Assembly (NCBI GenBank): GCA_029204225.1
Contig: CM055102.1
Coordinates: 35,830,585 to 35,894,584, forward strand
Direction of reading: 5' to 3'
DNA length: 64,000 bases
Origin: Diphasiastrum complanatum
Taxonomy: Eukaryota; Streptophyta; Lycopodiopsida; Lycopodiales; Lycopodiaceae
Shown here: positions 45,030 to 57,197 of the stretch, in pieces
Layout: each line of letters begins with the position of its first letter
Position numbering within the stretch: the first letter of the stretch is position 1
Made by a program: the position numbers and the translations under genes
The notes under the pieces: model-generated
What the model saw: the letters and a program-made list of their open reading frames with translations, nothing else
What the model was told of the DNA's origin: nothing
Database searches by the model: none

Positions 45030-46000
45030 CCAGATGTTGAAATACCTCATCAACCGGAGATTCCAATGCCAATCCAACAGGTTGATGCTACCTTGTTTCA
45101 AACAAGAAAAGCAAGAGGATGCATCACCTTACAGGTGAGCCATAAAGATCATGCTAATGTACCTGCTATCATCGATAGTGGATCATGAGTGACTCTCAAT
45201 ATCTCTTGCTAAAAAATGGGACGTAGGGCCTATTGTTCCACCCAAATATTGGCTAAACTTAGCTGATCAAACTTCAAACAAACCATATGGACATATCAAT
45301 GTCGTATCCATTAAGATCGTGGGCCTTAAGTTTATAGTTGATTGTGTGGTACTAGATCTTCCACACAAAAATTCTTTTTATAAATTTTTCTTAGGAACCA
45401 CATGGTAAACAAATGCCGAAGTGATCCAAGATTGGAAAAAACAACGAATCATTTTTGGTAATCGAGATAAAAGAATATCAGTTGATTACACAATTGGTAA
45501 AGCAAAACCTATGCAAGAAGAAGATGACTGCTCCTCTACAACGTGTGAAGAGACCAATGTTCCTCTAACCATTCGAGGACATTATGCACAATCAACCGAT
45601 ATCATTAATTGGGGACACATGTTAGCAACCATTGACTGTGTAGATGCTCAAAGATGCAATAATGAAGTATTATTTGATTCTGAAAGACCGATAACGATCA
45701 CATCTACAGGCATAGATCAACCGGCTATGGATGCATTTTATGTGTCTTATATAAATGCAGAGCTTATTCAGACATAATGGCTACCAAATCTGTCGGTTAA
45801 TGCGCCTATAGCAATTATAGATGAATGTATCATGCTAACAATGATTGACGAGCAAGTACTTCATTATCTAGATCCACAGTCGTCCCACCTTACAAGGATA
45901 CCAAAAGGGAATAAGCTGCCATCACCTTTTGCACATATAGATGAATCCAGTTTGAAATATTCAGCGTACTCATGGTTGTTAGACAACTTGATATAGCCTC
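45030..46000 (+). pseudogene. Gypsy aspartic protease and RT linker, degenerate
   Basis: A retroviral-type protease motif 'VPAIIDSGS' occurs near 45165-45190, followed by a stop. The C-terminal flap/end region in 45421-45777 is open: 'IQDWKKQRIIFG' and then a long acidic linker. Weak continuation to about 46000. No RT remains. Confidence 0.65.
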
Positions 46001-46591
46001 TTGTTGGCTGTCCGAGTCTTTGCAGGATAACGAAACATTTTTTTACCTTGGAGGAAACACACATGCCTCACCAAAATCAGTACCTTAAGCTGATTTTCCT
46101 GTTTTGGTGCTTACTTCTTATGATGATGGTGTTGTCTTATCTAGTGTTGGTGAGCAGATCATTGATAGTAAGATTCGGGAGGATGTGATGGTAAAATAGT
46201 ATCATACTCTTCTTTATGTTTCTTGTGGTAAGAAGACTTATGGAATCATGTGGGAACCATTGATGGATTGCAAATCCGTATTTCGGCTTGTGGCTGGTTT
46301 TTTGGTTACCTACTTTGGATGGAGCATGCTTGTCTTCACTCTTCGACTTGATACTACCGCACTTCGTATTCTACATCTCTTCTACATCAGGCATGATTGG
46401 GGCTAAGATTTCGGCTATTTCGACTACTTCAAGCTAAAGTTTTTTTGGCGGCATTAAGCTTGGACAGCAAGCTACATCTTTTCTTTTTTCGCTACATGGA
46501 GTTTTGAGCAGCATGCAACACTTTGCATTTTTGTTGCACTTTTTCATACTTCATGTCAAGTTATGTTTTTTACATTATCATTTAAGGAGGA
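46001..46591 (+). other. unassigned, ends in polypurine tract
   Basis: Short frames in changing phase, no domain recognised. TTTAAGGAGGA at 46581-46591 is a polypurine tract before the C6 LTR. Confidence 0.4.
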
Positions 46592-47046
46592 TGTTAGAAA
46601 TAGTAAATGATAATGTTAGTTTTCCATAGGTTACTTTGACTTGAAAGGTCGAAACTTGTGTAACCATGGGTAGGTTTATTATTTAGACCATTTTAAAATA
46701 GTTTTAGCTAAGTTGGACCCAATTTTGGTCTACTGGTAACTCATGGGTCCAAGTAAAGTCTAATTATGTTAAAGAACCCTATCTTGACTTTTGGGAGTGC
46801 CCTATAATTAGTAGTGGGTTTGGAAAGTTCTAGAACTTAGAGTTTGTGAGAGTCTAGGCCCTTGGAAGGCCTATTTATATGTACTCATTGTTCATTTGTA
46901 ATTCATCCCCTTCAAGCATTGCTACTACTATCTCTCTCCTTGAGGGCGCCTAACCCTCTCCCTCTTCTTCTTCTTCTTCCTCTTCTTCTTCTTCTTGTAT
47001 ATGGAGATTGAATGTTAGAAGGATCTTGGCACTTTGATTTCCTACA
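46592..47046 (+). repeat. C6 Copia LTR (plus orientation)
   Basis: 455 bp, TGTTAGAA...TTCCTACA, with a CTT/TCTTCC microsatellite at about 46960-46997. Its 3' part is repeated in inverted orientation at 49136-49412. A polypurine tract precedes it, so a 3' LTR is likely, although the following TGGTGACTTAGCC weakly resembles a decayed PBS. Confidence 0.65.
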
Positions 47047-47104
47047 TGGTGACTTAGCCATTTACAATTTAATAGTTACAATTTACAATTTACATTGGGC
47101 AAGG

Positions 47105-47650
47105 GATTCAAAGTACATGTGACATCCCTTCCCTCCTCAAATGACATCGTCCTCGATGACAAAGTTTGGAGACTGTGCATGCAACCCATGTGCGGTCTCC
47201 AAGGTAGCTTCATTGAGAGGTCGTCCATGCCATGCAACCAAGTACTCACGAAGCAAACAATTCCGCAACCGTCTCTGCCTCTGGTCCAATACTCTCACTG
47301 GTCCATGCATCACCTCCCCATGCTTCTGAAACAATACAAGGCCATCAGCCAACAAGTTATCATCGCCATTTAAAACCCTCTTTAAGCGTGAAACATGAAA
47401 AACCAGACAAATCCAATTCATAAGCAACGTTATTAATCGTTTTAACAAATTTCCAAGGTCCACAGTATCTAGGTGAGAACTTATAATACTTTCCTGTCTT
47501 CAGAGTTTTTGAGTCCCTTGAAATCCTGAGAAACACCATATCTCCTTCCTCAAACTCTCTTGGCATACGATCCAGATCGGCATATGTCTTAGCCCGATCC
47601 ATCGTTGCTTTTACATTTTCCTTTGCTAACTCCAACATCTATTGCATGTG
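47105..47650 (-). pseudogene. chromovirus-type Gypsy integrase C-terminus with chromodomain-like tail
   Basis: Minus strand. 47638-47360 encodes 'ANVKATMDRAKTYADLDR'-like helix, 'FEEGDMVFLRIS', 'KFSPRYCGPWKFVKTINN' and 'VAYELDL' (GPY/F-type module). After a shift, 47463-47137 has 'HVSRLKRVL', then 'LREYLVAWHGRPLNEATLE' resembling a degenerate chromodomain. The GPY/F module and tail are typical of chromoviruses. No catalytic core here. Confidence 0.7.
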
Positions 47651-47730
47651 AGTTCGAAATTCCATATAAACGATATAACATAGGCTAAAAATGATAAATA
47701 AACCATGGTTGAATATGTTGTCCACCATCT

Positions 47731-48303
47731 TCAAGAAAAAAAAAATAGCAGCTTGCCACTTTGAACACCCAAAAAATCTAGCAACACGCCTCTTTGAACC
47801 AATGTACTAATCAACATGATTTTTTCCCCTCCTCCATTAGTACAAAATGGTTTCAAAGAATGCTTGACTTTAGTCTTTTTTAAAACATTAACTTGAGAAG
47901 CTTGCTCATAAAGTTCTTCACTAATGCATCCATCATTTGCAACAAATGGCTCAAGAGAAGAAGAATGCTCTACCATACCAACATTTCGTTTCAAACTTGT
48001 ACTTGTAGAAAGACAAAGATCAAACTTTGCATGCCTTTGCTCTTCTACCTTCAAAGAGGATGAAGTAGAGAGGAGAAAGCATGATGATGAATCATTTATC
48101 CGGTATATCTTTAAAAGTGTTTTCCAAGCATTTTTAGAGGTCTTGCAAAATCTCAAATGATATAAGATAGATCTTGTTACCGATAAAATCTTGATCATCA
48201 CGTCAATGCAAAACCTCAGCTTGCAACTCCAAGAAGAATACTTGGTGCCATCCAACATATCTTCGTCCGAACAAGTACGAATTGCTCCCAAATCTCTTGC
48301 CAT
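47731..48303 (-). pseudogene. C6 Copia gag
   Basis: A 190-codon minus-strand frame from ATG 48303 with 'MLDGTKYSSWSCKLRFCI' and 'FCKTSKNAWKTLLKIY', the Copia gag start pattern (W..K...). No zinc knuckle, and the frame ends at 47731 next to the Gypsy fragment. Its position behind the minus-strand PBS at 49124-49135 supports the assignment. Confidence 0.6.
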
Positions 48304-49123
48304 AAAAACCAGCCAAGAAGATAAACTTTCTCAAACCCTAAATGTGCCCTAAAAGACACAAAAACCAGCAAGTATTAAATCTGAAAATTTAGCACCGGAA
48401 TGTGTCGATACCACACATTAGATGGATGTAGGAACTCGCCCTCCTACAAGCCTTGTGTGCTGAAAATTTCAGCCTGAAATTGCATTACAAACTCAAAAAA
48501 CCAGCAAGCAAAGAATTAGGTTAGCTTCCAACAAAGCTTTTTTCAGAACCCTTCTTTCTTGCCAAAAAGTGTGAACAATACACACACAGTTAGGGTTGTT
48601 GCAAACACCCTACAAATGGTAATATGTTGTCCAATTTTTAGCCTCGAAATGTGATCGGGTCATCACAAAAAATTAGCGCCTTCTTCCACACCTAGAACCA
48701 AGCAAAAAGAAGCAGATATTTACTTTATAAAATCAGCAAGGGTGCTGATTTTTCAGCCAAATCAGTAGATAAAAATTTCTTGTGGATGGGCGCCCTCCTA
48801 CAAAGGAGCAAATCTGAAAAATAGGATAGCAGCGGACCAACGGAAGTAGGATAAACCTACATGGATGTGGCTAACCTAAAAGCAGCCCCAAAGAAGATAA
48901 TTAATGGCACCTTCCTGCAACTTGAAAAATCAGCAAAACAACCAACTAATTTCTGGGTGCCCAAAATCATATTATCTCCTTTGATGTGGGGCACCCTCCT
49001 GCAAAACAAAACTGAATGGATCTTCACTCCAAAAAATCAGCAAAGGTGCTGAATTTTTGTGATCCCTAAGTAAAGACGATCTCTTTTGGTAGGGCACCCT
49101 AAATCAAGCATAGAAGATCCGTG
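48304..49123 (-). mobile_element. C6 Copia 5' leader
   Basis: Contains several imperfect repeats of the type 'gcgccctcctacaa' with 'aaaatcagcaa(ag)' (near 48440, 48790, 48990). No gene. Confidence 0.5.
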
Positions 49124-49135
49124 GCTCTGATACCG
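49124..49135 (-). other. tRNA-Met primer-binding site, C6 (one mismatch)
   Basis: Minus strand CGGTATCAGAGC, one base from the consensus, abutting the LTR at 49136. Confidence 0.8.
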
Positions 49136-49198
49136 TGTAGGAAATCAAAGTGCCAAGACCCTTCTAACATTCAATCTTCATATACAAGAAGAAGAGAT

Positions 49199-49229
<31 letters not shown>

Positions 49230-49412
49230 GAGAGGGTTAGGCGCCCTCAAGGAGAGAGACAATAGTAGCAATGCTTGAAAGGGAACGAATTATAAATTAA
49301 CAATGAGTACATATAAATAGGCCTTCCAAGGGCCTAGACTCTTCCAAACTCTAAATTCTAAAACTTTTCATACCCACTACTAATTATAAAGCACTCCCAA
49401 AAGTATGACCAA
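49136..49412 (-). repeat. C6 LTR, truncated (minus orientation)
   Basis: Reverse complement of about 46750-47046. Homology ends near 'cactcccaaaagt'. Includes a GAA-rich microsatellite at about 49184-49228. Confidence 0.75.
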
Positions 49413-49657
49413 GGGGGTACTGGGTCTCATGAGAGTCTGCTGGACTGACCTCCTAAAAAGTAAGAAGGGTTGACTGGTCAACATGAGAATGTCATATGCT
49501 CACTGGGACACTTGCCATTTATAAGTGACACTTGTCGGGGAACAATCAATGGATGAGTCAATAGGACGTGTCATATGCTCATTGGGACACTTGGTCCAAT
49601 GCATGAGTGACATGTGTCAAACTGTCCACCTACTAGCTTGCCTATGTGTCAGTGTTG
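49413..49657. repeat. 79-bp tandem duplication
   Basis: 'gtcatatgctca(c/t)tgggacacttg' occurs at about 49491 and 49570, with similar following sequence. No gene. Confidence 0.6.
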
Positions 49658-50040
<383 letters not shown>

Positions 50041-51180
50041 CTCGTTGAACATCCGACTGGACTAAAGGTTGAACAAAGTTTAACTAAATTTGTTTCGATC
50101 TTGCTGTAGTTGACTCAAAGAATAATATGACACTGAGATACAAGAATCAACTCTAATTTGACATGGATTTCTCATATGTCTCAAAAATCCTAAACTGCTG
50201 TACAAGGGAATCTGAAGACGGATAGATGAATGAAAATGTGTTCTGGAGATGCTCTACAGAAGACTCTCGTGCAATAGCTATTTCTCAAGCAAAAATCAAT
50301 CACACAAAATAGGAGAAGAGAAACCATTAGGGGAGTTTTGAGCTCCAAAAAGACCCTTTAAGAATTCGTGCAAGATGTCTTTTATATTATTAAAATATTA
50401 TAACACTAATACTTTTGACTTGCCATAACTTTTTAATCATAGCCTAGAAGTATGTCATCTAACATATCATTGAAAAGCTCTTGTTGAGCGCTTTCCAATG
50501 CACCAAACTCCGCTAAATTTGGACTTACCACTAAAAAGTTATGCCATTTTAGTGTGGAATCAAAATGTGGACTCAAAAAGTTACGTTACGTAGATTTCAA
50601 ATTTGAGTGTTTTGATCGGTCCATGTGTAAGAAGAATTTAAGAAAAAATATAAAAAGAATCTTTACAAAGGGTCTTTTTTGGATTTAGAACTCCTCTAAT
50701 GAAGGAAATAAACAAACGTTACAGAGAGTGAGAACTGTATAGCACTTGTGGAACAAAACTTGCATTCATCAACATTGATAATGTACCTTGATAGTTGCAA
50801 TATTTTAGTTGTTTTGTAGAGTAATGTGATTTACTCTGACATGCCCTTGTCAAAACAAGACAGGGTGGGTGACACTAAATCTGCCATCATTGATAGCAGA
50901 TGTTGTAAGATATAGCTTGAGATGTAGGTATGGATGAGGTACTATGTCCTAAGGACCTCTCTAAACAAGACATTCGGAACCGAATCTCTATCTTGATTTT
51001 CGAATCCTAGATTTATTATGTATTGGCATATTGGAAATCATATCAACATATGGAAAGACAAAATAGATTTGAGGTTGTAGAAGGGGAGAAAAACTGTCAA
51101 TTCTCTGTGGAGGTTGTTCTTGGTTGGACATTGTAGCAGATGACGGAATATCGGTTTCACTTTCTTTTGACAAGGACTCA
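50041..51180. other. no gene recognised
   Basis: Non-coding between the left inverted repeat and the Gypsy relic. At about 50450-50540 it has a short stretch resembling the foldback arms ('aaaagctcttgttgagcgctttccaatg'). Confidence 0.4.
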
Positions 51181-51189
51181 TTTCATATT

Positions 51190-52658
51190 GTCTTTTTTTC
51201 ATTATGGAGCTGGTGTATTGTGCGGTATTGTAGAAGTTTGCTAGAAACTTTTCAAGTGAGTAGCAGGTTGAGCGGGAGGGTGCTATAGTGCTCGTGTTGT
51301 TGTCATGAAGATCCTATTGTGATTCATAACTGACATGACGGGCAGGTAGGATCTTAGTTGGTTGTTTTGGACAGTCTTTGAAACTGTGTTTTTTGATACA
51401 GTCAGGACACTCAGCATGGTACTTGGTCTTGACTAGACAATCAACCATGAAGTGGCCAGTTTCACCATAGATGAAACATCTGGTGTGCAATGGCCCTTGT
51501 ATAACGGCATAGCTATCTTGTATGGCTAATGGTTCTGGACTGGATATTCGGGATAAGTCAAGGAATGTCGAGAATGTGATGGTTGTGCTTCATATTGTTG
51601 GACTGTATGTGCTTGGATAGGCGGATATGAAGGACAAGTATCAACAGGATGCGTAGCCCGGCAGTGTGGGCACCATATTGTTTTTTGTCTATAAGGTACC
51701 TGTGCAGGGTTTGACTGACCAGGCATAATGCTTTGGATAGACTTCAAGGTAGTTTGAAACTCATTGGTGAGTTTCTCCATCTGTAGTTGATGTTGCTTAT
51801 GAAGCAACTCCAACTAGGATTTCCAAAGTTGATCTCAGGTGTCCTCGATCGGCTTTGACTCATGGACAGGAGCACGTGGTGCTCGTCTTTCCCTGAATTC
51901 GTCAACATCTGATCCTTCGTCTTCTTCCTTGATGGCATCAGACATAGCTAATTTGAGACTCATATATTCATCATTGGATTTAAGCTCACGTCTAATCCAT
52001 CTTAGAAGGCCGACTAAAAACCAGATGATGAGCATCTGTTCGGAGGGCTATTCTTGTACTTGACTTTTGAGGCATTTGAAACGCTCAATATAGTCTCGTA
52101 CACGTTCATCTTTTGTCATTTTGATGTTACTCAATTTGACAAAAGGACTCTCTATCAAACGAAAGGGCTTAAAACGCTTGATAAAGGACTCTTTTAAAAT
52201 TGACTAGTTTATTTTATCTTCACGATCAAGGTTGAAAAACCAATCACGTGCTTTGGCGATCATGGTCATCGAAAACAGCTAGACCATAGCATCGGGAGAT
52301 GTTTCGCCATACACATCAATGCATTCTCAAAGATTTGCAAAACATTTTGAGGTTCCAAATAACCGTCAAACTTTGGTAGATCTAGCTTGGGTGTACGTCT
52401 TTCAAAATGAGCTCTGTGGGTAGCAGGAACTCCATTAGGGTTGATTCTGACCTGTGAGGACTCAACACCAGAAAAATGGGGTCGTGCGCGTGAAGACTTA
52501 GCTCTATCAGGTTCTTGTCCCTCGAATGGATTTGTGGGTGGCTCTCGAAATTCGGCCCGCATTCGGTAGAACCTATGGCGTCTGATTTGTTCAGCTACAG
52601 GGGACCTAACCTCATATGGATAATCGTTTGAAATTTCAGGGTCTTTTTGTTGGTCCAT
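51190..52658 (-). pseudogene. Gypsy gag with zinc knuckles, degenerate
   Basis: Minus strand from ATG 52658. A basic linker is followed by 'LDLPKFDGYLEPQNVLQIFE', stop, 'ARDWFFNLDRED', 'FIKRFKPFRLI', 'DYIERFKCLKSQ' (Retrotrans_gag) in more than one frame. 52035-51835 continues the capsid. 51813-51526 has the knuckle 'CPHCRATHPVDTC'. About 51485-51370 has 'CFIYGETGHFMVDC' (second Cys replaced by Tyr) and 'CPDCIKKHSFKDC'. No pol. Confidence 0.78.
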
Positions 52659-52689
52659 TAAGTACTGGTATGAGTTTTTTTATTGTTTT

Positions 52690-53453
52690 GGATTCTTCAA
52701 GTTTTTTGTGTTTTTGGAAAAAAAAAATTGTTTTTGTTTTTGGCGTACGATTTACGGTTTACGGTCTGGTGTGGTTTACGGTTACGGTGGATTGCGATTA
52801 TTTGCGGGTGATTGCGGTCAGTGGTGATATGTGGCCTGTTGTAGTCAGTTGCGATCGGCGGTCCGTTACAGTCTGGGGTGGTGATTGTGGTGGAGGTGGG
52901 TGAATGCGGTTTTTGACTAATGCACGTGGTCTGTTGGTGACGGTCTGGTTTTTTGGTTGATGTTGGAGAAGTGTTGTCGTAATGTGGGGCGATGGTGGTC
53001 TGAATGTGTTGTGTGCGGTGGGTTTGCGGGGGGCAGTGAGGTGACCTTGCAATGGGGATTGCAAGTGGTAGTTTGCGGTGGAGAATGGGAGAATGCGGTT
53101 TAATGCGATGCAAGTGTAAATTGAGACAGGTTGCAGTTGTGTGCGTTGTCTATCGACAATGGTGGAGTTAGTCTGAGGGTTGTGTGTTGGCGGTTGACGG
53201 GCTGTTTGTTGTAGTGTGGATGAAGTGGATTATAAGGTGGTCTGAGTGATTGCGGGTGTTGTAGGTCGTGGGGGTGTTTTGTTGAGAGGGCCGTGGAGAG
53301 AGTGTGTTTAAATGTTGTTGGCAGGCAGATTGTTCGCAAGCAGGTTGGAAACGAGTTGCGATCAAATGTGGGTTTTTGTGAATGCGGTCGATGCGGTTTG
53401 AGTGGTTTCTACGGGTATATGCAACGGTTACTTGTGGTTAGGCGGGTCAGTGT
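52690..53453. other. G/T-rich strand-asymmetric segment
   Basis: The plus strand is dominated by G and T with few C, and contains recurring 'gcggt', 'tttacggt' and 'gtgg' words. On the minus strand it would be the A/C-rich leader of the Gypsy gag at 52658. Frames across it are compositional artefacts. Confidence 0.6.
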
Positions 53454-53608
53454 TTTCAACTATGTGTTCCACATGCCGATCCAATCTTGAGCATGAACAA
53501 TTCCAGCAACAGCATCCCCACCAACAAATTTGGGGGGGGGGGGGAGAGAGAGAGAGTGGATCTGCTTGGATCCACTGAAGCAGTTACGCTGCCTGCAACA
53601 ACATCAGC
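53454..53608 (-). repeat. right inverted repeat with short microsatellite
   Basis: Inverted partner of 49658-50040. Here the compound repeat is only G13 (53532-53544) plus six AG units (53545-53556). Confidence 0.88.
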
Positions 53609-53611
53609 AAG

Positions 53612-54620
53612 ATCGATAGCCAAGGTCACAAGTCAAAGATGAAAAGACAAGGCTAAAGATGGCATATGGGTAATTCGAAGAGACTCAATCAGAAGAAGTA
53701 TTCCAATCATGACAAAGATCCTTCAGAAAAGGGAAACACAAGCATTGGAAAATCAGTCTCCTTCTTCAACCAACCTCTTGTCATACTTCTGCGCCCATTC
53801 TCATGTCTATCGTCCACACCATCTACCATTGTCACCACCACCCTTCCTTCCATCTGTTTGTTTATCATCATTTCATTGTTCTTTTAAGAAATCTCCAGTT
53901 TTTTATAGTCTTACCGAAGTAGTTGATAGATCATTGCAAGTGTCTTGCGGAGACCAACTACCACCTACATTGCTTGTTCAACTGGAAAAGATCTACAGAA
54001 GCAAGCGAAGCAGCTAGAAGAAATAAAGAGAAAGATCCAGGAAGCTGAGGAGGAAAGGACAAAACTTAAGCAACAGATGAGTCAGATCAATCTTGATCAA
54101 AAGAAACTCTCTGGAGTAATGATAGTTGAATCCCCTCTTATGAAGCCCAAAGAGATTCAAAAGTAACGGATCAAAAGAAAGAGCTGCAGAAAATGAAAGA
54201 TGAAGACAACCGTGAACCTGCAAATAAAGCAAGCTCCTCACCCAGCAAGTGGTGGTCAAAGCTCGCCATTGCAAGGGTCCAAGGCTGCAATTGTAGAACT
54301 ATCAGTTCCTTCACCCTACCACCAAGCCTTCATCATGTTTCCTTATTGTTACCAAACCGTCCATCCAAAACTGTTCCTACTGATGAATCCATCCCCTTGA
54401 GACTGATAATCAAAGTTTGTGCAACCTGAGATTAAAGGTTTTCCTTGAAACTGGAACTTCAACTGAGAGAATAACCACGGAAACACCCAAAGGCAAATGG
54501 ATGATACAGACCTCCCAGAAGATAGAATCCGCCAAGAAACCAAAGATGAAACCCTCAATGGCATATACAAGTGACAAAACAAAGAGACACATGAAAAGCA
54601 CTCAAGCATGCAAGTTGTGA
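53612..54620 (+). pseudogene. unidentified coding relic with coiled coil
   Basis: The frame 53945-54400 (two stops) encodes 'KQAKQLEEIKRKIQEAEEER' followed by 'TKLKQQMSQINLDQKKL', a clear coiled coil with heptad-like Leu/Ile, then 'VELSVPSPYHQAFIMFPYCY'. A different frame, 54417-54620, continues 'LRLKVFLETGTSTE' and a Lys-rich end. No transposon domain is visible. It could be the last exon(s) of a decayed or captured host gene. Family not recognised. Confidence 0.4.
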
Positions 54621-55610
54621 AGTTGCTGAGAGCTCTCCAATTTTGAGAATGTCAACCAATTGCAGCAATAAGACATTCTGGTTAAACTGCGGCAATTCGT
54701 GAAAAATAGTCTTTGTGATAAAGACTGGCGACAATAAGCACTTGGTTTTATGTAAGCGAACGAGGATCTACGCTTTTCCAAGTGCCGATCGAATATGCCA
54801 ATGCAAAGCGAAGCGTGTAGTTCTTGCATATCTCTTTACAGTACAGTTCTTGATGTTTTTGGGATGTCCAAGAATCAATAGACTAGTTGGTTCTTGATTC
54901 TTGGACTTCTAACATGTTGTAGATTAGTTCTTGGTTCTTGTTTTGTCAATTTATGGAAGTGCAGCTCAGTTTAGTAATGCTTAGGATCTGATTCAGTTCG
55001 TTTTTAGAGTAGGTAGTTGTAGAATCTACAGAATGTTCATTTGGGCTGCACTCTGATCTGTGAATGAGCCTTCATGGCTTGCATCTATGTATGAATGTAA
55101 GTACGTTCAAGAGAGTTCGACCCTGAGTAGTCCTCCGACAGGCAGGACAAAACTATACTACAACGAGAATTTGTTCCCTTCTGTCTGCTTTGGCATTGTA
55201 ATATCAAGAACACATATAACACATGCCATGAAGCCTACAAACAGGCAGAAACGGTTCTGAGTAAGTAAAGAAACGCCTTAATAAAAAAACAATAGATCCT
55301 CTGGAGCAGGGAATCTATCAACAGTCAGGGTACTACCAAGTGGCAAGTGTCGACTATGCATGGAGTTTACCATGTGTCGATGTTGGGATGTGTCTGGGTT
55401 AAGGGGTGCTTGAAGGGATATAGTGTGAGCCTTGCTAGGCATTCCCTATCGTATTCCTATGCAGCTATGGTTGTGGGAGGAGACTTGCAACAGAGCTCTG
55501 ATGTTTGCTTGTTGATCTATGTACGTTTGCTTGAGATTAATAAAGGGACGAATTTGTTGGGTAATTATGTGTATTTTCTTAGGGTTTGTGAGCTTGTGTG
55601 TAATAGTAAG
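54621..55610. other. no convincing gene
   Basis: Mostly T-rich, resembling a 3' untranslated or intergenic stretch. 'ggttcttgattcttgga' type words repeat at 54887-54940. Frames at 55060-55260 and 55347-55613 have no recognised domain. Confidence 0.4.
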
Positions 55611-55615
55611 TGATT
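55611..55615 (+). other. target-site duplication TGATT, C5 left
   Basis: TGATT here and at 59977-59981 flank the C5 element. Confidence 0.85.
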
Positions 55616-56416
55616 TGTCGTGAAAGCGAGGCGGTTCCCTTTTCGTCGTCGTCTTCTTATTCGCGAAAAATTTTGTGTCTTTGAATTTTCTTTTGCGGGG
55701 AAGCTGTTTACAGGATCCCAGACATGCGACTACACATCACAAAACACATTCTATTCTAGCAATCAAGACAAATGATAGCACAAGATAGGGAGATGCACAA
55801 AAATAGAACGACTGTATTATCAGTTTAGTTTTTAGAGCGAGATTGTCAATGTCTCGTTAGTTGGCGGAATGACACTCTACTCTTTTGCTGTGTTCTGCTC
55901 GTTGGCAGACTTTCATGCACAACTATAGTTTCTAGTATTTCTGCTCTACTCGCTACCTCTCTCTCTCTGTCTCTTACAGATCCATGCATTCAGATACCTT
56001 GTTATGATCCAGAGAGAATCGTTTATACCTCCACTATGTGGAGTTTACAAGATAGCTAAAACGTAGAATCACAAGACTAATTAACACCAATCAACTAGTT
56101 AGTTAGTCTCCGTTGTTGCCATTTGTTTTAGCTGGGCGTGAAGCCCGTTGAGCTGCCAGCTGGCAGCACAAAAGATTCTTCTTTGTTTGTTTTGTAGTCT
56201 CCCATTTGCTTTCGTTCTTTTCGTTTCTTTTGTAGTCTTTCATTTTGTGCCCCTTTGCGGTTTGCAGTCCTGGAGGTGTGTCTGCGATTCACGAATGATT
56301 CGCGAATCGTTCGTGCTTCGAGTCAAAGACACGTTGATTGTCGCGAATCGTTCTCGTTCGACCTTCGTTTCTTGTTCGTGCTACGACAAAGTTGCAGGAG
56401 TTCACCATTTTTGACA
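55616..56416 (-). repeat. C5 3' LTR
   Basis: Left on the plus strand. It ends at 56416; the polypurine tract (minus strand TTCAAGAGGAG) is at about 56417-56427. Confidence 0.9.
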
Positions 56417-56427
56417 CTCCTCTTGAA

Positions 56428-57197
56428 CCTTGCAGCTTTGTACGTTTAATGCAATTGCCCTTCTTTGCTCGGCAAAGAGTGGCTTGTCGAGCGATTTCAT
56501 GAGTAGATCTGCAATCATATTTTCTGATTTTATATACTGGACCTGGAGCTCTCCTTTCGAGATCAAATGTCGAATGTGATGGTACTTCAGAGGTATGTGC
56601 GACGGGATCCTGAGACAGATCGATGGCACTCTAACAGTCCATCATCATCATGCTTGGCCCTCCTCGTGGAATCCTAATTGCTTCCAACATCATCTGTAGC
56701 CACACTACCTCATTCGCGACCTTTGAAGCTACGACATATTCTGCTTCGCAAGAGGATTGAGCCACCAAGGTTTGCTTTTTGCATATCCAACTGATTGCAG
56801 CTCCGCACGCTATTGTACATCCTCCAGTAATGGACTTGTTGTCATCTTTGCAGTTCGCCCAACTCGCATCACTGTAGTGATGCAGTTTGAATCCTTTTTT
56901 TTTGTTTTCAATTATGTAGGTTAATCCCATATTCTGGGTACCCTTCAGATACTGTAGGATTCGTTTGGCCATTTGCCAATGTGCCATACCAGGAGTTGAA
57001 GAGAATTGGCTCAATGCGTATACAGAAAAAGCCAAATCGGGTCTAGTACAAATTGTCAAATATATCAGACTACCGATTAAGTTTTGGTAGGGTATACCTG
57101 CCATCTTCTGTTCTTCCTCTTCCGTTTTTGGACAATCATGTTTCATGAGCTTGGCTCCAGCTATCATTGGTGTTGCTTTCTCTTTGCAGTCCATCAT
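56428..57197 (-). pseudogene. C5 RNase H
   Basis: Minus strand. 57197-56631 is open: 'IPYQNLIGSLIYLTI', 'TRPDLAFSVYALSQF', 'MAHWQMAKRILQYLKGTQ', 'HYSDASWANCKDD', 'KQTLVAQSSCEAEY'. The tail at 56629-56402 has 'IRHLISKGELQVQYI' and 'MIADLLMKSLDKPLF'. One frame change near 56630. This is a nearly full Copia RNase H. Confidence 0.85.

Noticed and set aside
52697-53365. Several Thr/His/Pro-rich minus-strand frames
   Set aside because: Artefact of the A/C-rich composition on that strand; overlapping frames all stay open.
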